Shown: positions 1 to 12,253 of the stretch, in pieces
Numbering within the stretch: the stretch's first letter is position 1
Layout of the letters: every line of letters starts with the position of its first letter
Assembly: GCA_016758965.1 (NCBI GenBank)
Contig: JAEPRB010000037.1
Span: 124,001-188,000 of the forward strand
DNA: 64,000 nucleotides
Origin: Circinella minor
Lineage: Eukaryota; Mucoromycota; Mucoromycetes; Mucorales; Lichtheimiaceae
Reading direction: 5' to 3'
Translations under genes and position numbers: made by a program
The notes under the pieces: model-generated
Databases searched by the model: none
What the model was told of the DNA's origin: nothing
Seen by the model: the letters and a program-made list of their open reading frames with translations, nothing else

Positions 1-2906
1 TTATAGTTTATTATTAATTTTGAATTATACGTATCAGGAAGATCATATATTTTATTTCTACTTTCAAAAACAATCTTTTTTCCTTTTCACACTTTATACA
101 TACTCCATGAACGCTTCAGAAACTTCTGTTGAAACTTGTTCCAATAATACATTTTTCTCATTACTATCACTAGAAGAATGTATTCATAAAGATATAAATG
201 TAATTAAGACATTATATATTAGCAAACGGTTTCTATTTTGTAACATAAGAACTCGTACTTTTTTACTGTGTATAATAGAATTCTACAAATCTTACTTGAT
301 TGGTATTCTATATTGACAGATAACTTTATTAAGTTCAATAATTTCTTCTACAAGAAGATGAACTAGTATGAAATACGTAATAATTTTTATTAATAATAAT
401 TTTTATTTTTGGCTTTTTTTTTTTTCTTTTTTATATTTATTGACCAGCACTAAACTGATAATATGAAAAAAGTTCACTTTACTTTCTTTCACACATGAAA
501 TAAATGATGAAGTAAATTCTGAAGAGCATGTTATAAGAACAGATAATTGTCGATGAAAAGTATTTAAATTATCACTGAAATTAACTCTATTATTATTATT
601 ACAAATTAGTTAATTAATACTTTTACACTACTAGGCACTAAATTATTGATAATAATCATGTTAATAATAAGAATCACTGACTTACTGTTGACCTACGCAG
701 TTCTTGTCCACGTTCTTTTTTCGAAGAATCTCTTTAGTTGAAAGATGTAACGTACCAAGTCTGTCGACACTGTCAAAATTATATATATATATATGTATGT
801 ATGTATAAATTTGTATAATAGATACATAATAATAACCAAATGATAGTAATTTTGGAATATACCGAATTAATAATTAAACCGTTCACTTACATGGTGTTAA
901 TCTCATTAGAAGTTGGATTCTGTTCTGACATTCTTATTTTATTTTAGTTTTCTATTAAATAGTTTAAAAATTTAAGAAAGAAAAAAAAAAAAAGAAAGAG
1001 GGAAAAGGAAGAAGAAGGAGAAAAAATAACTTAAGAAATTCGGTGACGAAAGATATTCAATGCGCATAATTTCCTTTTTTTTTTCCTGCTACGTATTTTA
1101 TTTGCCGCTATGAACTTTGACAAGTTGCCATTAAATATATTATTCTTGATATAATTCACATGCACCAATTAACTGGCTACGTATGATTGGATATATTATA
1201 AAACTAATAGTACCAAAAAATATGGGCAATAGAACTAGAATAATAATGATAATGATGGATAATAGTTTCATGGAGAAGATAGCTTCAATTATGTATTTGA
1301 TAAGTAGATAAACATTAATATAATACTTGTATTATGCTAAATTAAACTAATATACTTCTATTGCAGTCCTCTCTTTCATCGATAATGGATCCAAAGGATA
1401 GTTGTTAGTCAAAAAAAAATTATCTTGAGGAGCTTTAAGAAATCTGTACCAACTATGATGACTTCCCCTGCTCAGACCTTTAAAGTTATCTTGATTTATA
1501 CAATAAAAAGCTGTATATATATTTACCGTTATCTTGTTTCAAAAATACAAAATAAACCATGCAGCCAGATAACCAGTTTATGACCGGATCTTGTGTATCC
1601 CCCATAAAAAACAATTCTAAATGTACGTTCCCTTAAAAAAAAAGTTTTTTTTGTGTGTTCTCTGTTTATTTGTACTAAAGCGAATTTGGAAAGAGAAACT
1701 TGGGTCTCTTCCAATAATATGGAAATGTACTTTTCCTTATAAGGAAAGTTTTTTGGATGTTCTCTGTTTATTTGTAAATCAAATCTTGAAAGAGGGTGTA
1801 ATAAAAGTTAGCTTACAGTTATTGTTGCAAAAACGGGTTCACCCCCCTTTTTAAAGAGACTGGATACACAAAAGTATGTGAACTGGCTTCTTGAATCTAC
1901 TCCATTACAATGATGATATAAAAAACAAAACCCTACATAATATGGTACCATGTATTTGATCTTTCATTGAAACAATGTTTTGATAAATCATAATTATATA
2001 TTATTATATCATGTAAAATCAAATGCCATTATGTCTTGAAGATAATATCATATTTGTGAATGATGACTTAAACCTATTTTATTTTAGTAGAGAAAGAACA
2101 AGTAAATATATAAGTGAACGAATAATGAATGAAGGTTGATTTATTTCTGATGATGTATCTTTAAGCTTGCAAGTCTTTATGCCGTAAAGCAAAATCCAGC
2201 GGTTTTCTTTTTCCTTTTTTTTTCCCACTCATATTCTACTTAATTTCTCTAAACACTAATAAAAGACAACTCTATGAAAAAGAAAAAAAAAAGAAGCATA
2301 TTTATATTTATGAGTCCTTTTTGGTCACATAAACCACTTTATTACCACTGTGATCTCAAGCTTGGATGAGGTGAAGGTGTCATGATCAAGTTAAAATGGC
2401 GAAGACAATATAAGAATTTTGGCCATGAAGTCGCTATATTGATCATCCATATTGATGACAACAAAATGAATTAAAAAGTCAATACTTAAAGTATCAAAAC
2501 TTCATAACAATAAACAGTGACTGACTACAACAGAATAGAATATATATATATTGGCTATTAGAGAAGCAAGAAGAAATAAAGAGGCTATTTTAAATGAGTA
2601 TGGTCACTCTTTGATTATTGTTTAATTGTTATATCATCTTCTTTTATCGCTATTGTTTACTGTAGTACTTAATCCCTTTCATTATACGTATAATTTTTGT
2701 AACAATGCAAAAGAACACACAAAGAGAAATTGTACTATTATAATATATAGATGATAATAATGTATATATAATACTTAGATTTTATTGACTTTTTTTTTAT
2801 TCTCACCGTATCCCGTTTTCTTCTTCTTCTTCTATCTGCAACCAACAAAAAGATCCCCCCCCAATAGCAGTAACATTTTTTCAAAAACCTATTAACTACA
2901 ATCAAG
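1..2906. other. Gene-poor AT-rich region
   Basis: No gene that I can support. The DNA is very A+T rich with many T/A runs and several TACGTA palindromes. An ATG-started frame at 107-316 (69 codons) has no recognisable motif and its length is unremarkable in such DNA. The only structured segment is the candidate MITE at 1573-1885, listed separately. Confidence 0.6.
1573..1885. repeat. Candidate MITE with inverted ends and internal tandem duplication
   Basis: Left arm 1573-1600 runs from CCAGTT to TTGTGTATCC. Right arm 1862-1885 runs from GGATACACAA to AACTGG. They are imperfect inverted repeats, with the inner 10 bases (1591-1600 and 1862-1871) exactly complementary. Inside, a block of about 60 bases that begins AAATGTAC and contains TGTTCTCTGTTTATTTGTA occurs twice, at about 1619-1676 and 1727-1780. 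No ORF is credible here. This is consistent with a small non-autonomous DNA transposon, but no clear target-site duplication was found, so a chance foldback remains possible. Confidence 0.4.
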
Positions 2907-3110
2907 ATGAATCAAAGTAATAATAATAGTTGCCGTCCCAATTTTCAAAAAAGAGAAACAGGTTCTTTTGCAGTGAAACGATATCATGCTTCTCTAAGAG
3001 CATATCATCAAGACTGTCAATTTAGAGCCATGATAGAAAAATCTAATCGACCACAAAGATTAGAGCGTTTTGTAGTAAAAAAACATCAATACCCCTTTCC
3101 TGAATGGTAA
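2907..3110 (+). CDS. Small basic hypothetical protein
   Basis: A 67-residue ATG-started ORF, rich in Arg, Lys, His and Gln, with no signal peptide or membrane segment. It begins with an Asn-rich stretch and ends PFPEW. The 120 bases upstream look like a real fungal 5' leader: a CT-rich tract followed by an A-rich segment running into AAGATG. I recognise no family. The composition differs from the random AT-rich ORFs nearby, which are full of Ile, Tyr and Phe. It could be a genuine short gene or the first exon of a longer one. It lies tail to tail with the mug190-like gene. Confidence 0.45.
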   Translation: MNQSNNNSCRPNFQKRETGSFAVKRYHASLRAYHQDCQFRAMIEKSNRPQRLERFVVKKHQYPFPEW

Positions 3111-3614
3111 ATTTATATCCATAATAATACAGTCGTTTTTTCTTCTTCTTCAATGTATATGTTTTTACAAAGCAACAGTTTAACGGATCTTCAACTTTTT
3201 AGTACGTAAATCAAAGTTAACTCACTTCGATATCAAAAGACAAGATCTGAAGACTGTGGTAGATACTTCTATAAAACAAGAACTTTTAGATTAAACCATG
3301 AAAATAAAATGTTATGCAATTTTTTTTTGACCTTGCTATTTTCTTCAACTTGTACTGCAATAATTAAAGTCAAACAACAAAACTGTGTTCTATATTATCA
3401 ACTATATTTTTATATTTATCAATTCAATATCAACAAGTTCAAAAAGTTTATGTAGCACAGAATAGATGTTAAAAATTATAAGCAAGATTTTAATACGTAA
3501 ATTATATACAAGTAAAAAAAAAATGGAAATACGTAAACTGTGTGTCTGTGGAGAATGGAGGGACAGAGAAGAGTTTAAATGATTATGAAAAGAATCACTA
3601 TTTAATACACTATC
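3111..3614. other. Convergent 3' region
   Basis: About 500 bases between the ends of the small plus-strand ORF and the minus-strand SMP/C2 gene. It contains A/T runs and several TACGTA sites (around 3201, 3494 and 3531). No ORF or RNA gene was seen. It presumably contains both 3' UTRs. Confidence 0.5.
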
Positions 3615-6600
3615 TTACTCTCTCTCGACGGAACGACTGGCACGATTTTCCGAATTGAATCCTTCACGGACCGTTTGTACATGATGCCGTAAAGCATCCG
3701 TTCCTCGTGATAATTTTCTAAATACAAACAATCGAGGAATGTTTCGATTCTTGACCTTATATTTTTGCAAATCTTCCAAAAACTCCTTATCTGCCTCTTG
3801 TTCTTCATCACCATAGACTTCTGATATTTCTGTATTATATGATTCTCGACGTCGTTCATCTTCCTCTCTTATTATTTCATTTTGCTCTTGATCGTTTGCC
3901 TCTTCAATCCATTGCTCCACCTTATGTCTTAATGCGTCATCATGGAATGGATCAGCACCTAACATATCCAGTTGGAAAGATCGTAGATGTGTATGTACAG
4001 GTGAAAACCCAGGAACAATTTTGAATCGAACAACGACTTGACCATACAGATTGTCATCTGGACTCCAATCATCTTCATTTTTGTTACAATCATCCGGACG
4101 CATATAATCATATAACCCAATCGTAGCCTCTTGCCAACTACCATCACATACAGACTTTAGCCAGAGTCGACCCATGGCTTTATTTGTATAAATACTTCCC
4201 TGGTTCACATAAACATAGAGGGCAGTACGATAGCGCATGCTTAATGGGAAATACAAAGGACGGTCCTTTTGCCATACCATCATATCATCATTCTGTCCCA
4301 GTTCTTCATTTCGTTGTTTAATAAGATCACGGTGCTTTAGTCGTTTAAGTATGACAGGATCCACATTGAGTGCCAAAGTAGCTTTGGTGGATCGCATATA
4401 GTGAGTAGAAAAGGGTCGTTTAAGATTTTTGAATTGAACTCGGTCGACAATCATGGTACCAACATCGGAACCACGCAGTTCACGGGGTAAGAAGAGTTTT
4501 ACAGGTTTGTATTTTAAATTCAATAATATTTTGCCAAATCCAATACCATTGGCCAATGCTACCCAACGTTCCGTTTCTTTGAATTTATCTTGTTGGTCTT
4601 CAAATACATCTTTCAAGTAAAATACACGCGTACCCAAGACAGGATCACGTTCTAAATCCATGTTAGTTTTAACAGAAACACGGAAAAACGCTGAATCATA
4701 ATCCTTGATCAATTTTTCAACGTCTGCATTCCAATGCTATATATATAGGTATATATAAATATACATAATAAATAAAGTGTGTATTCCTCAAGGGGAAAGA
4801 AGACATTTCAGATCTGTTGTTATCAAATAAAAATTGTTATACGTCTTACCGGGCATGGATTTCGTAGTTTAGCTCGTGTCTCATACACCTTAGTATCATT
4901 TAAATAAATCACAGCATAAGGATTTACAATTTGATGAGGACTGTAAGGATGTTTGAATTCATCACAGGTAATCATTTCTGGATCACCAATTTCCAAATCA
5001 GCCGCTTCTGTAATTTGTACAGATAAAATACCACTTTTATGAATAGGGTTCAGTTCTTCTTCTTCCAACTCCTTTTGTTCTTCTGTCATTTTGTTTCTTT
5101 CAAGCATAGTCATGAATGTTGGAGGAGGTGGTGAAATATATTTAGGATGAAACGTCATACGGAAATCCAATTTAACTTTGGATTCTTCCAGATTGTGTTT
5201 GTCATCTAAAGGTGCCCAACTATAATACCCAAGTGACATTAGTTATTTCATAAGTTCTTTGTTTTTCTTCTTTTTTTTTTAAAAAAAAATCCAGTTATGA
5301 TAATTTACCCATCAAATACAGTACGTTCTTGTTTACACCAATCAATCACATTATCCAATTTGTCGATTTTTCCACACACAATATCTTTAACAGAAATAGA
5401 AGCACATCCCCATGAATCATCGGGTTTCACCTTATCAGCATCATATACTTTAAGATCAACTGTAGCTTTATTGACAATCTCATCTATATAAATATATATC
5501 ATTTTTTAATTATCCTTATTAGTAAAACTTTGAATATCAGCTTTTTTTTTTATATACATGCTTCAGAAATGTATATGAATTAAATGATATTTTTACCTTG
5601 ATGAACAAGAATATATAAATTTTCGTTCCAGCGCGGATTTTCATCATTGGTTAAAACACGCGTACTAGTCACACTTTTGCGTTCTTGTGAACTAACAGAA
5701 ATCGTAGCATAGGCATCCTTCATATCTTGTAAATCAAGAGTAGCATTTCGTCTCGCTTGACGTACTTCTACTTTAACAACACCAATTGCAGATGTGTCTT
5801 GAGATGCGGCACCAATTAATTCTTTAATATCCAATGTCATCGATTTTGGATCGACCAAGTCTGTAAATCCAAGTTTAACGGCTTCGTTCACTAAACTTTT
5901 CATCATTGGAAGCTTTTTATAATTATATTACAATTAAAAAAAAATAGTGTCCAAATATAAGTTTTCGTCTACCTTGAAATATATATGTATGCGTATTTTT
6001 TTTTAAAAAAAAATAACTTACTTTCATCACATTCATATGTTTAGATATCGGCATTACATTTGTTTCCACGGTTGGAACATCGACAAATGAAATAGTAACC
6101 TTGGAAACAAAAGGCATATCTGGTGATGTCAAAATCTTGAATCGTAATTTACCTCGTACTTTAACTAATTGGGCTTTGATATCAATAGGAGTTTTTAATC
6201 CTGTTTTGAACCGAATACCCATACCAGGGGGCGTTGAAGTACTTTTATTAAGTGCACTAGAAGACATTCCTGTGGGTAAAGATTGAAAAATAAAAGCCGC
6301 TTCACCAAACTGTAGATTTTTTAGATACGAACAAAAAAAAATAGTAAAACAAAGGAAACATTGATTTAGATCCAAATACTTTGTTTTCTTTGATTTAAAC
6401 AATTCTGCTTACCATGGCTTCATCAGGTTGTCCTGGCATAGGGGGAAAAATACGAATTCTATAGAATTTACTCATAATCATTAATAGTGCTTCAGATTAT
6501 GGTTTGTTAACAAGAATGTAAATACTTACTTGGATATACGAGGTGCATGAACACCAATATCAAGGTCAGTTACTTTGGCTGTTTTCTATATGTATATAAA

Positions 6601-7757
6601 AGTAAATAAATACAAAAATAAAAATTTGTTAACTATTTGTGTTACTACTACAAGTAAAAAAATAACAAGGGGATATCCTTTCTTTTCAATATGCATTTAA
6701 AAATGATAATACTTACAATGACAGCAGGTGCAAGACTTTCCAATGTATCTTCAAGAATATCTTCCACAATGACAAATACATTTGGATCAATACTACGCCA
6801 AATTTTTTCCAAAAAATAATTCATCCATTCAACTGTTTCGCCTCGAGCATCATATAACTTGTATATACAAAATTAAATAATGGAATCGTTCATCAATATA
6901 CATAGAAACCCTTTTTTACTCCCATACTAGATTAACCATATACATAGATATCCATATCACAAATAGTAATACTTTACCGTTTTAACACCCTCTTGCTTTT
7001 CTAATTGCCAATTTAAACCTTCTTGAGACTCTGTACCAAGTAACCAATAGGACATGGCACTCACGAAAATAGACACAAAACCGAAAAAATAACCTACATG
7101 AAATCGACCAAAAAAATAACAAGTAAAGCAGGTGATCACTAAATACTTTAATGCATTTAATTCAAGTCCTTGTATTAATTGATTTGGTTTAACAGGTCGC
7201 AAGGGTTGTGGGAATCTTAATTTGAAACATTCTGATAAAGTATTATCGTCTTCTTTTTGGTCTTTTTCGTTTTCTTTCTGAACTTCTGATTCCACACGAG
7301 TGTCACTTTGGGTTCCAACTGAGGTAGAAGTATTATGTACATTATCAGGTAAAGGTCCACCAACTTCTGAAACGTTTTCAGGTAATGAGGTGGTTTGATT
7401 AGGTAAACTTCCATTACCTCCATATTTCATTTGAGTAGGAAAATTGTCAGAAGCAGCTGGTCGTTTATTAATATTTGGTTGTTGAACAGGTTGTACTATA
7501 CAAATGCAAAAGAAAATAGTAGCAAGTATTAATATTTATAACTAACATACATAGAATGCATTTATCATAATAAAAGAACCTTGTTGTTGTAACCCATCTT
7601 CTTGAGAAGATTTTCTTGCAGGATATTTTTCTTTTATTTTTATATTTGGCTGATGTTGCAACTTGGATTCTGTAGTTGTATCTGAAGAATTTAATGATTT
7701 ATTAATGTTGAATAATGGTGGGGCTGGTGTTGTTCCTACTGCTGCTGCTGCAGCCAT
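3615..7757 (-). CDS. mug190: SMP/C2-domain membrane-contact protein, Mug190-like
   Basis: Predicted ER-anchored lipid-transfer/tether protein of the tricalbin/extended-synaptotagmin class, closest to S. pombe Mug190. About ten exons encode roughly 1,080 residues. Order: a low-complexity N-terminus; a hydrophobic hairpin (exon at about 6979-7498) that would anchor it in the ER; an SMP domain starting at GETVEWMNYFLEKIW (exon near 6719-6860) and continuing over 6030-6300 and 5750-5900; a C2 domain (about 5305-5750); and a second C2-like region (about 4850-5180, continuing from 4731). The 3' exon (3615-4731) has the family's WVALANGIGFGKI segment and a charged tail. ATG 7757 is used; the frame upstream offers only TTG. 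The exon 1 donor (about 7586, GTTCTT) is uncertain. Mug190 was named for meiotic induction in fission yeast; that role is not shown here. Confidence 0.8.
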
Positions 7758-7972
7758 CTTTCCTATTTGTTTCAATTTGTTTTAGATAAAAAGTTGAGTT
7801 TTGGGAAGAAAAGATTCAAATTTCCTTCTTTTAATTAATGCAAACTTATTTTTTTTTTTTTTAATTTTATATAATTTTGACATCAAAGGTTTCCTTTTTT
7901 GTTTTCATTTTTTAACTTAAAAACCCCTCCATAACTTTTTTTCAAGAAAAAAAAAAAGTAAATAAAATAATA
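7758..7972. promoter_or_regulatory. Shared divergent promoter region
   Basis: Only 215 bases separate the start of the minus-strand SMP/C2 gene from the start of the plus-strand small membrane protein, so both promoters must lie here or overlap the neighbouring leaders. The segment is T/A-tract rich. I see no unambiguous TATA box or known factor site. Confidence 0.45.
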
Positions 7973-8330
7973 ATGTTTTCAGGTCGAATGGTCAATGTAT
8001 TACTTGCTGTTGGCATTGGTGTTGGTACAGGTGTTTATGTATTTCAACCTTTATTAAGAGAATATCAAAAGTAAGTATCATGACTCTTTTTTTTAATCAA
8101 AAAGTGACAGGGGAAAGAAAAGAAGTAATGGGGGGGAGGACAAATAGATTCCCGAGCAATTAAGTTAACATTTTTATTAAAAAAAATGAAGTGAGACCCA
8201 AGGTACTTGGATGCGACCAGGTGATGAACAAAGAATCAAATCATGGCATGACGAAAAGTCTTCTTCTACTACTGCTACTACTACTACTACTACTACTACT
8301 ACCCCATCTTCCACTAATCAAGAAAAATAA
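7973..8330 (+). CDS. Small single-pass membrane protein, possibly mitochondrial
   Basis: Two exons (7973-8070 and 8192-8330) encode 78 residues. The N-terminus MFSGRMVNVLLAVGIGVGTG is a Gly-rich hydrophobic helix preceded by one Arg, the form of a short mitochondrial inner-membrane protein. It is followed by a charged segment containing LLREYQ and WMRPGD, and a C-terminal poly-Thr run from an (ACT)n repeat. The donor is GTAAGT and the acceptor AG is at 8190-8191; the phase 2 junction keeps the frame open. The stop is only 102 bases before the TRM9 start. I do not recognise the family, and the mitochondrial location is inferred only from the N-terminus. Confidence 0.55.
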
Positions 8331-8432
8331 AACGTCTTTTTTTTTTTTACTCTTTTATTTTTTTTTAACCTTCCGCAATCTTTTTTTCTTCTTTTTACCT
8401 TTCGTCTTTTTTTTTTTTCATAAATAACAATA

Positions 8433-9509
8433 ATGGCGAGTAATAACAATAATATTAAACCACAACCAGTTGCAGTAGAAACCCCAAAACAAAATGAAGA
8501 ACGATACGAAGAAACCAATGTTCACAAAGTATACCAAGAAATCGCTTCTCATTTTAGTGAAACACGATATAAAGTATGAAGGGTGTTTTATTTTTTACAA
8601 AATACGCGATGGGGAAATGTTCGGTTTTTTTGATCTGGAAGAAAAAAAGAAAAACGAGTATTAATTATATCATAATTAGCCATGGCCAGTGGTAGAAACT
8701 TTTTTAACTGATCTACCAACAGGTAGTTTAGGAGCTGATGTCGGTTGTGGTAATGGTAAATATATTGGTGTTAATCCAAATATTTTAATGCTGGGATCCG
8801 ATCGGTAAAAAAAAAAACTTAAAAACTCTTTATTTTCTCGAACTTTTGATTTTTTTTTTTTTGTTGTCAATGTGTGTGGTTGTTATGGAAACCGCAAAAA
8901 AAAAAAACGGGAAAAAAGCTAAATGAAAAATATGGTATATAGGAGTGCCAATTTAATCGAAATTGTACATGAACGTGGTTTTGAAGGCATGGTAGCGGAT
9001 GGATTAAATTTACCTTATCGTGATAATTCTCTGGTAAAAGAAAAAAAATACATGAAGGGAAAGGAAAAGAGGATCAAACAAAAAAAAAATATTATTTATA
9101 CGAGGATAAGATAAAGCTAAGATAAGAAAAATACATGTTTCCCGTTATTTTTTTTTTTTATGTATTTTAGGATTTTGCTGTATCCATTGCAGTGATTCAT
9201 CATTTTTCATCAACAGAACGAAGGAAAGAAGCGATCGACGAATTATTACGTATAGTAAGACCAGGAGGCAAAGTATTAGTATTTGTATGGGCATTGGAAC
9301 AAACAAAATTTAGTAAACGAAATTTTGAACCTGGACAACAAGATGTATTTGTTCCTTGGATGTTGAAATCAACAGGACAAGTATATAATCGTTATTATCA
9401 TTTATTTAAAAAAGGAGAATTGGATGAATTATTTGATCAACAAAAGGTTGTTATAGAAACCACTGGATATGATAGAGATAATCATTATGTTATTGCCACC
9501 AAAAAGTAA
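8433..9509 (+). CDS. TRM9: tRNA wobble-uridine methyltransferase Trm9
   Basis: S-adenosylmethionine-dependent methyltransferase that, with Trm112, converts cm5U34 to mcm5U34 in tRNA. Four exons (8433-8573, 8680-8804, 8943-9033, 9171-9509) give 231 residues, slightly shorter than the yeast enzyme. Family signatures: VHKVYQEIASHFSETRYKPW at the N-terminus, the SAM motif ADVGCGNGKY, GVNPNILMLGSDR, VADGLNLPYRDNS, SIAVIHHFSS, RPGGKVLVFVWALEQ and QDVFVPW. All junctions are GT-AG and restore these motifs exactly. The start is the first in-frame ATG after the 5' leader. It converges with SSB, leaving 379 bases between the stops. Both genes concern translation, but nothing indicates shared regulation. 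Confidence 0.93.
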
Positions 9510-9888
9510 AAACGATACACTGATACAAATGCCCTCCACTTTTTAAAAATACAAATAAAAAATATACAATATAATTAAACCATCCACCACCCATCAGAAT
9601 TTTTGTTTTCTTTCTCACAATAAAAACTTTTTTAATATAAAAATCTATACACAACAACAAAAAAACAAAAAGCAATTTGGGGATAATAATAATTGTTTTT
9701 TTTATACAAGTTTCCGAAATGCAAAAAAAAAGGGAAATGGAAAAGATTTACGGGAAAATTAGAGGATAAGAGAAGGAAATATGCAAAATGAGAAAAGAAA
9801 AGAAAAGATTTTTTGTTGTGTTAAAATTCATGATAAAGAAGGGGGAAAAAAGGTGTTTGGTGGGAAAAAGAAAAAAAAATTATTTCTC
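9510..9888. other. Convergent 3' region between TRM9 and SSB
   Basis: 379 bases holding the 3' ends of two convergent genes. It is A-rich on the plus strand, with AATAAA at 9551-9556 as a plausible polyadenylation signal for TRM9. No ORF was seen. Confidence 0.5.
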
Positions 9889-12253
9889 TTAACGACGGGT
9901 AGAGTAAACGTGAGCGAAAGCACGGGTAGCAGCACGCTTAAGCTTGGTTTGAGCACCCTTGATATCATCAACGTTGGCATCTTCAGCGGAGATGTCCATG
10001 AATTCCATAGCTTCAGCCAAAGCAGTTTCAATGGATTCACGATCACCACGACGCAACTTCATGGAGACGTTAGGGTCGGAAATGTTGTTTTCGACTTGGT
10101 AGACATAAGATTCCAAATCTTGCTTGGCGGCAACAACGGCTTCACGTTGCTTGTCGGATTCAGCGTTCTTGGCAGCATCTTCAACCATACGGTCAATATC
10201 AGCAGCGGAAAGACGGGTAGAGTTGGAGATGGTGACATCAGCCTTGCGACCGGTGGTCTTATCTTGAGCAGTGACCTTCAAGATACCATTGGCATCCAAA
10301 TCGAAAGTACACAACAATTCGGGAGTACCACGGGGAGCGGGGACAAGACCGTTCAAAGAGAATTCACCCAACATGTTGTTTTCCTTGGTCATTAAACGTT
10401 CACCTTCGTAGACAGGGAAAGTGACAGTAGTTTGGTTATCACCGGAAGTGGTGAAAACCTTGGACTTTTGACAAGGAATGGGGGTGTTACGGGGAACAAC
10501 GACGGCCATGATACCACCTTGCATTTCAACACCGAGGGAAAGGGGAACAACATCCAACAACAAAAGATCTTGGGTCTTTTCGTTACCGGCTTGGTTGGTC
10601 AAGACAGCGGCTTGGACAGCAGCACCATAAGCGACGGCTTCATCAGGGTTGATAGACTTGTTCAATTCCTTACCATCGAAAAGATCCATCAAGAGAGATT
10701 GAATCTTGGGGATACGGGTGGAACCACCGACAAGGACAACTTCATCAATGAGCTTCTTGTCGATCTTAGCATCCTTCAAGACACGTTCGACGGGTTCGAC
10801 AGTGTTGTTGAAGTGGGTGGAGTTGATTTCTTCGAACTTGGCACGGGTGATGTTAGATTGGAAATCAATACCTTCGAACAAAGAGTCAACTTCGACGGTG
10901 GTTTGGGTCAAAGAAGACAAGGTACGCTTGGCACGTTCGGAAGCGGAACGGAGACGACGGAGAGCACGGGGATCGTTAGAGATATCCTTCTTGTGCTTAC
11001 GCTTGATTTCAGTAACGAAATGGTTGACAAGGGTGTTATCGAAATCTTCACCACCCAAGTGAGTGTTACCAGCGGTAGCCTTGACAGCGAAGACACCACC
11101 AGAGATGGTCAAAAGAGAGACATCGAAGGTACCACCACCCAAATCGAAAATCAAGACGTTCTTTTCCTTCTTGTCATTAGCATCCAAACCGTAGGCAATG
11201 GCGGCAGCGGTGGGTTCGTTGATGATACGGAGAACTTCCAAACCAGCAATGGTACCGGCATCCTTGGTAGCTTGACGTTGAGAATCGTTGAAGTAAGCAG
11301 GGACAGTGACAACGGCCTTAGAGACCTTCTTGCCAAGCTTGGCTTCAGCAATTTCCTTCATCTTGATCAAGACCATAGAAGAGATTTCTATTTATCAAAA
11401 ATTCCCATCATTATTATTAGTAAACTTCCTTTCATTTTTCCAATCTTTTTAATTATTCTTTTTTTTTCCCCAAAAAAAAATAATTCATAACAAAAAAAAA
11501 TAAACTCCGTTCCGAAAATAGAGCCAAACAAGTACTACAAGCCAACCAGCAAGTAGAAAAAAAAATTTTCGTAGCTCCAAAACAAAAAAAAAAAAAGAAA
11601 AAAGAAAAAAAAAAGAAAATTAAATATTTTACCTTGAGGAGTGAAGCTCTTGGTTTCACCTTCAGATTCAACTTGGACCTTGGGGTTACCAATACCGTCG
11701 TCAATAAGAGTGAAGGGCCAGTTAACGCTATCAGCCTTAACTTCAGCATCATCGAAACGACGACCGATAAGACGCTTGGCATCGAAAACGGTGTTCTTGG
11801 GGTTCATAGCAGCTTGGTTCTTAGCAGCATCACCGACCAAACGTTCGGTTTCAGAGAAAGCGACGTAGGAAGGAGTGGTACGGTTACCTTGTTCGTTAGC
11901 AACGATTTCAACACGTTCAGATTCCCAGACACCAACACAGGAGTAGCTATTGTAATAGATGAAATGTAATTATGATGAGTTACTTTTGTCCCTGTATTTT
12001 GCTTTATTATATCACACAATCATCATTATTATTTTTTCTTTTTTTAATATGATCAACTTATTTTTTTTCATAATGATAAAAGAATTATCATTATGAATAA
12101 ATAAGAAAAATCATCGTTTCTTTTTTTTTTTTTGGGATATGATGATTGTATATTATTTATGTATTGTGTACTGCATAAGAAATAAACAATAAAAATATAC
12201 ACTTACGTAGTACCCAAATCAATACCAATGGCACCTTCGTATTCAGCAGACAT
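9889..12253 (-). CDS. SSB1: Ribosome-associated Hsp70, Ssb type
   Basis: Hsp70 chaperone that binds nascent chains at the ribosome with the RAC cochaperone. Three exons (12253-12207, 11946-11633, 11387-9889) encode 619 residues. ATPase-domain signatures: [14 protein letters not shown], the phosphate-binding [14 protein letters not shown], and [12 protein letters not shown]. These are followed by the substrate-binding domain and a short lid. The protein ends [14 protein letters not shown], without the EEVD tail of cytosolic Ssa/Hsc70. It also has the WPFTLID and KSFTPQEISSM segments, which match Ssb rather than Ssa. The gene is clearly richer in G+C and codon-biased compared with its neighbours, as expected for high expression. 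That bias also opens a long meaningless antisense frame. Both introns lie near the 5' end. Confidence 0.93.

Noticed and set aside
9781..11969. Long plus-strand frames (up to 352 codons) opposite SSB
   Set aside because: They are antisense shadows created by the strong codon bias of SSB; they show no family motifs, and the sense strand is a complete Hsp70.
9889..12253. SSA/Hsc70-type cytosolic Hsp70, or a truncated Ssa
   Set aside because: The missing EEVD tail is normal for Ssb, and the WPF and lid-end sequences match Ssb; nothing is truncated.
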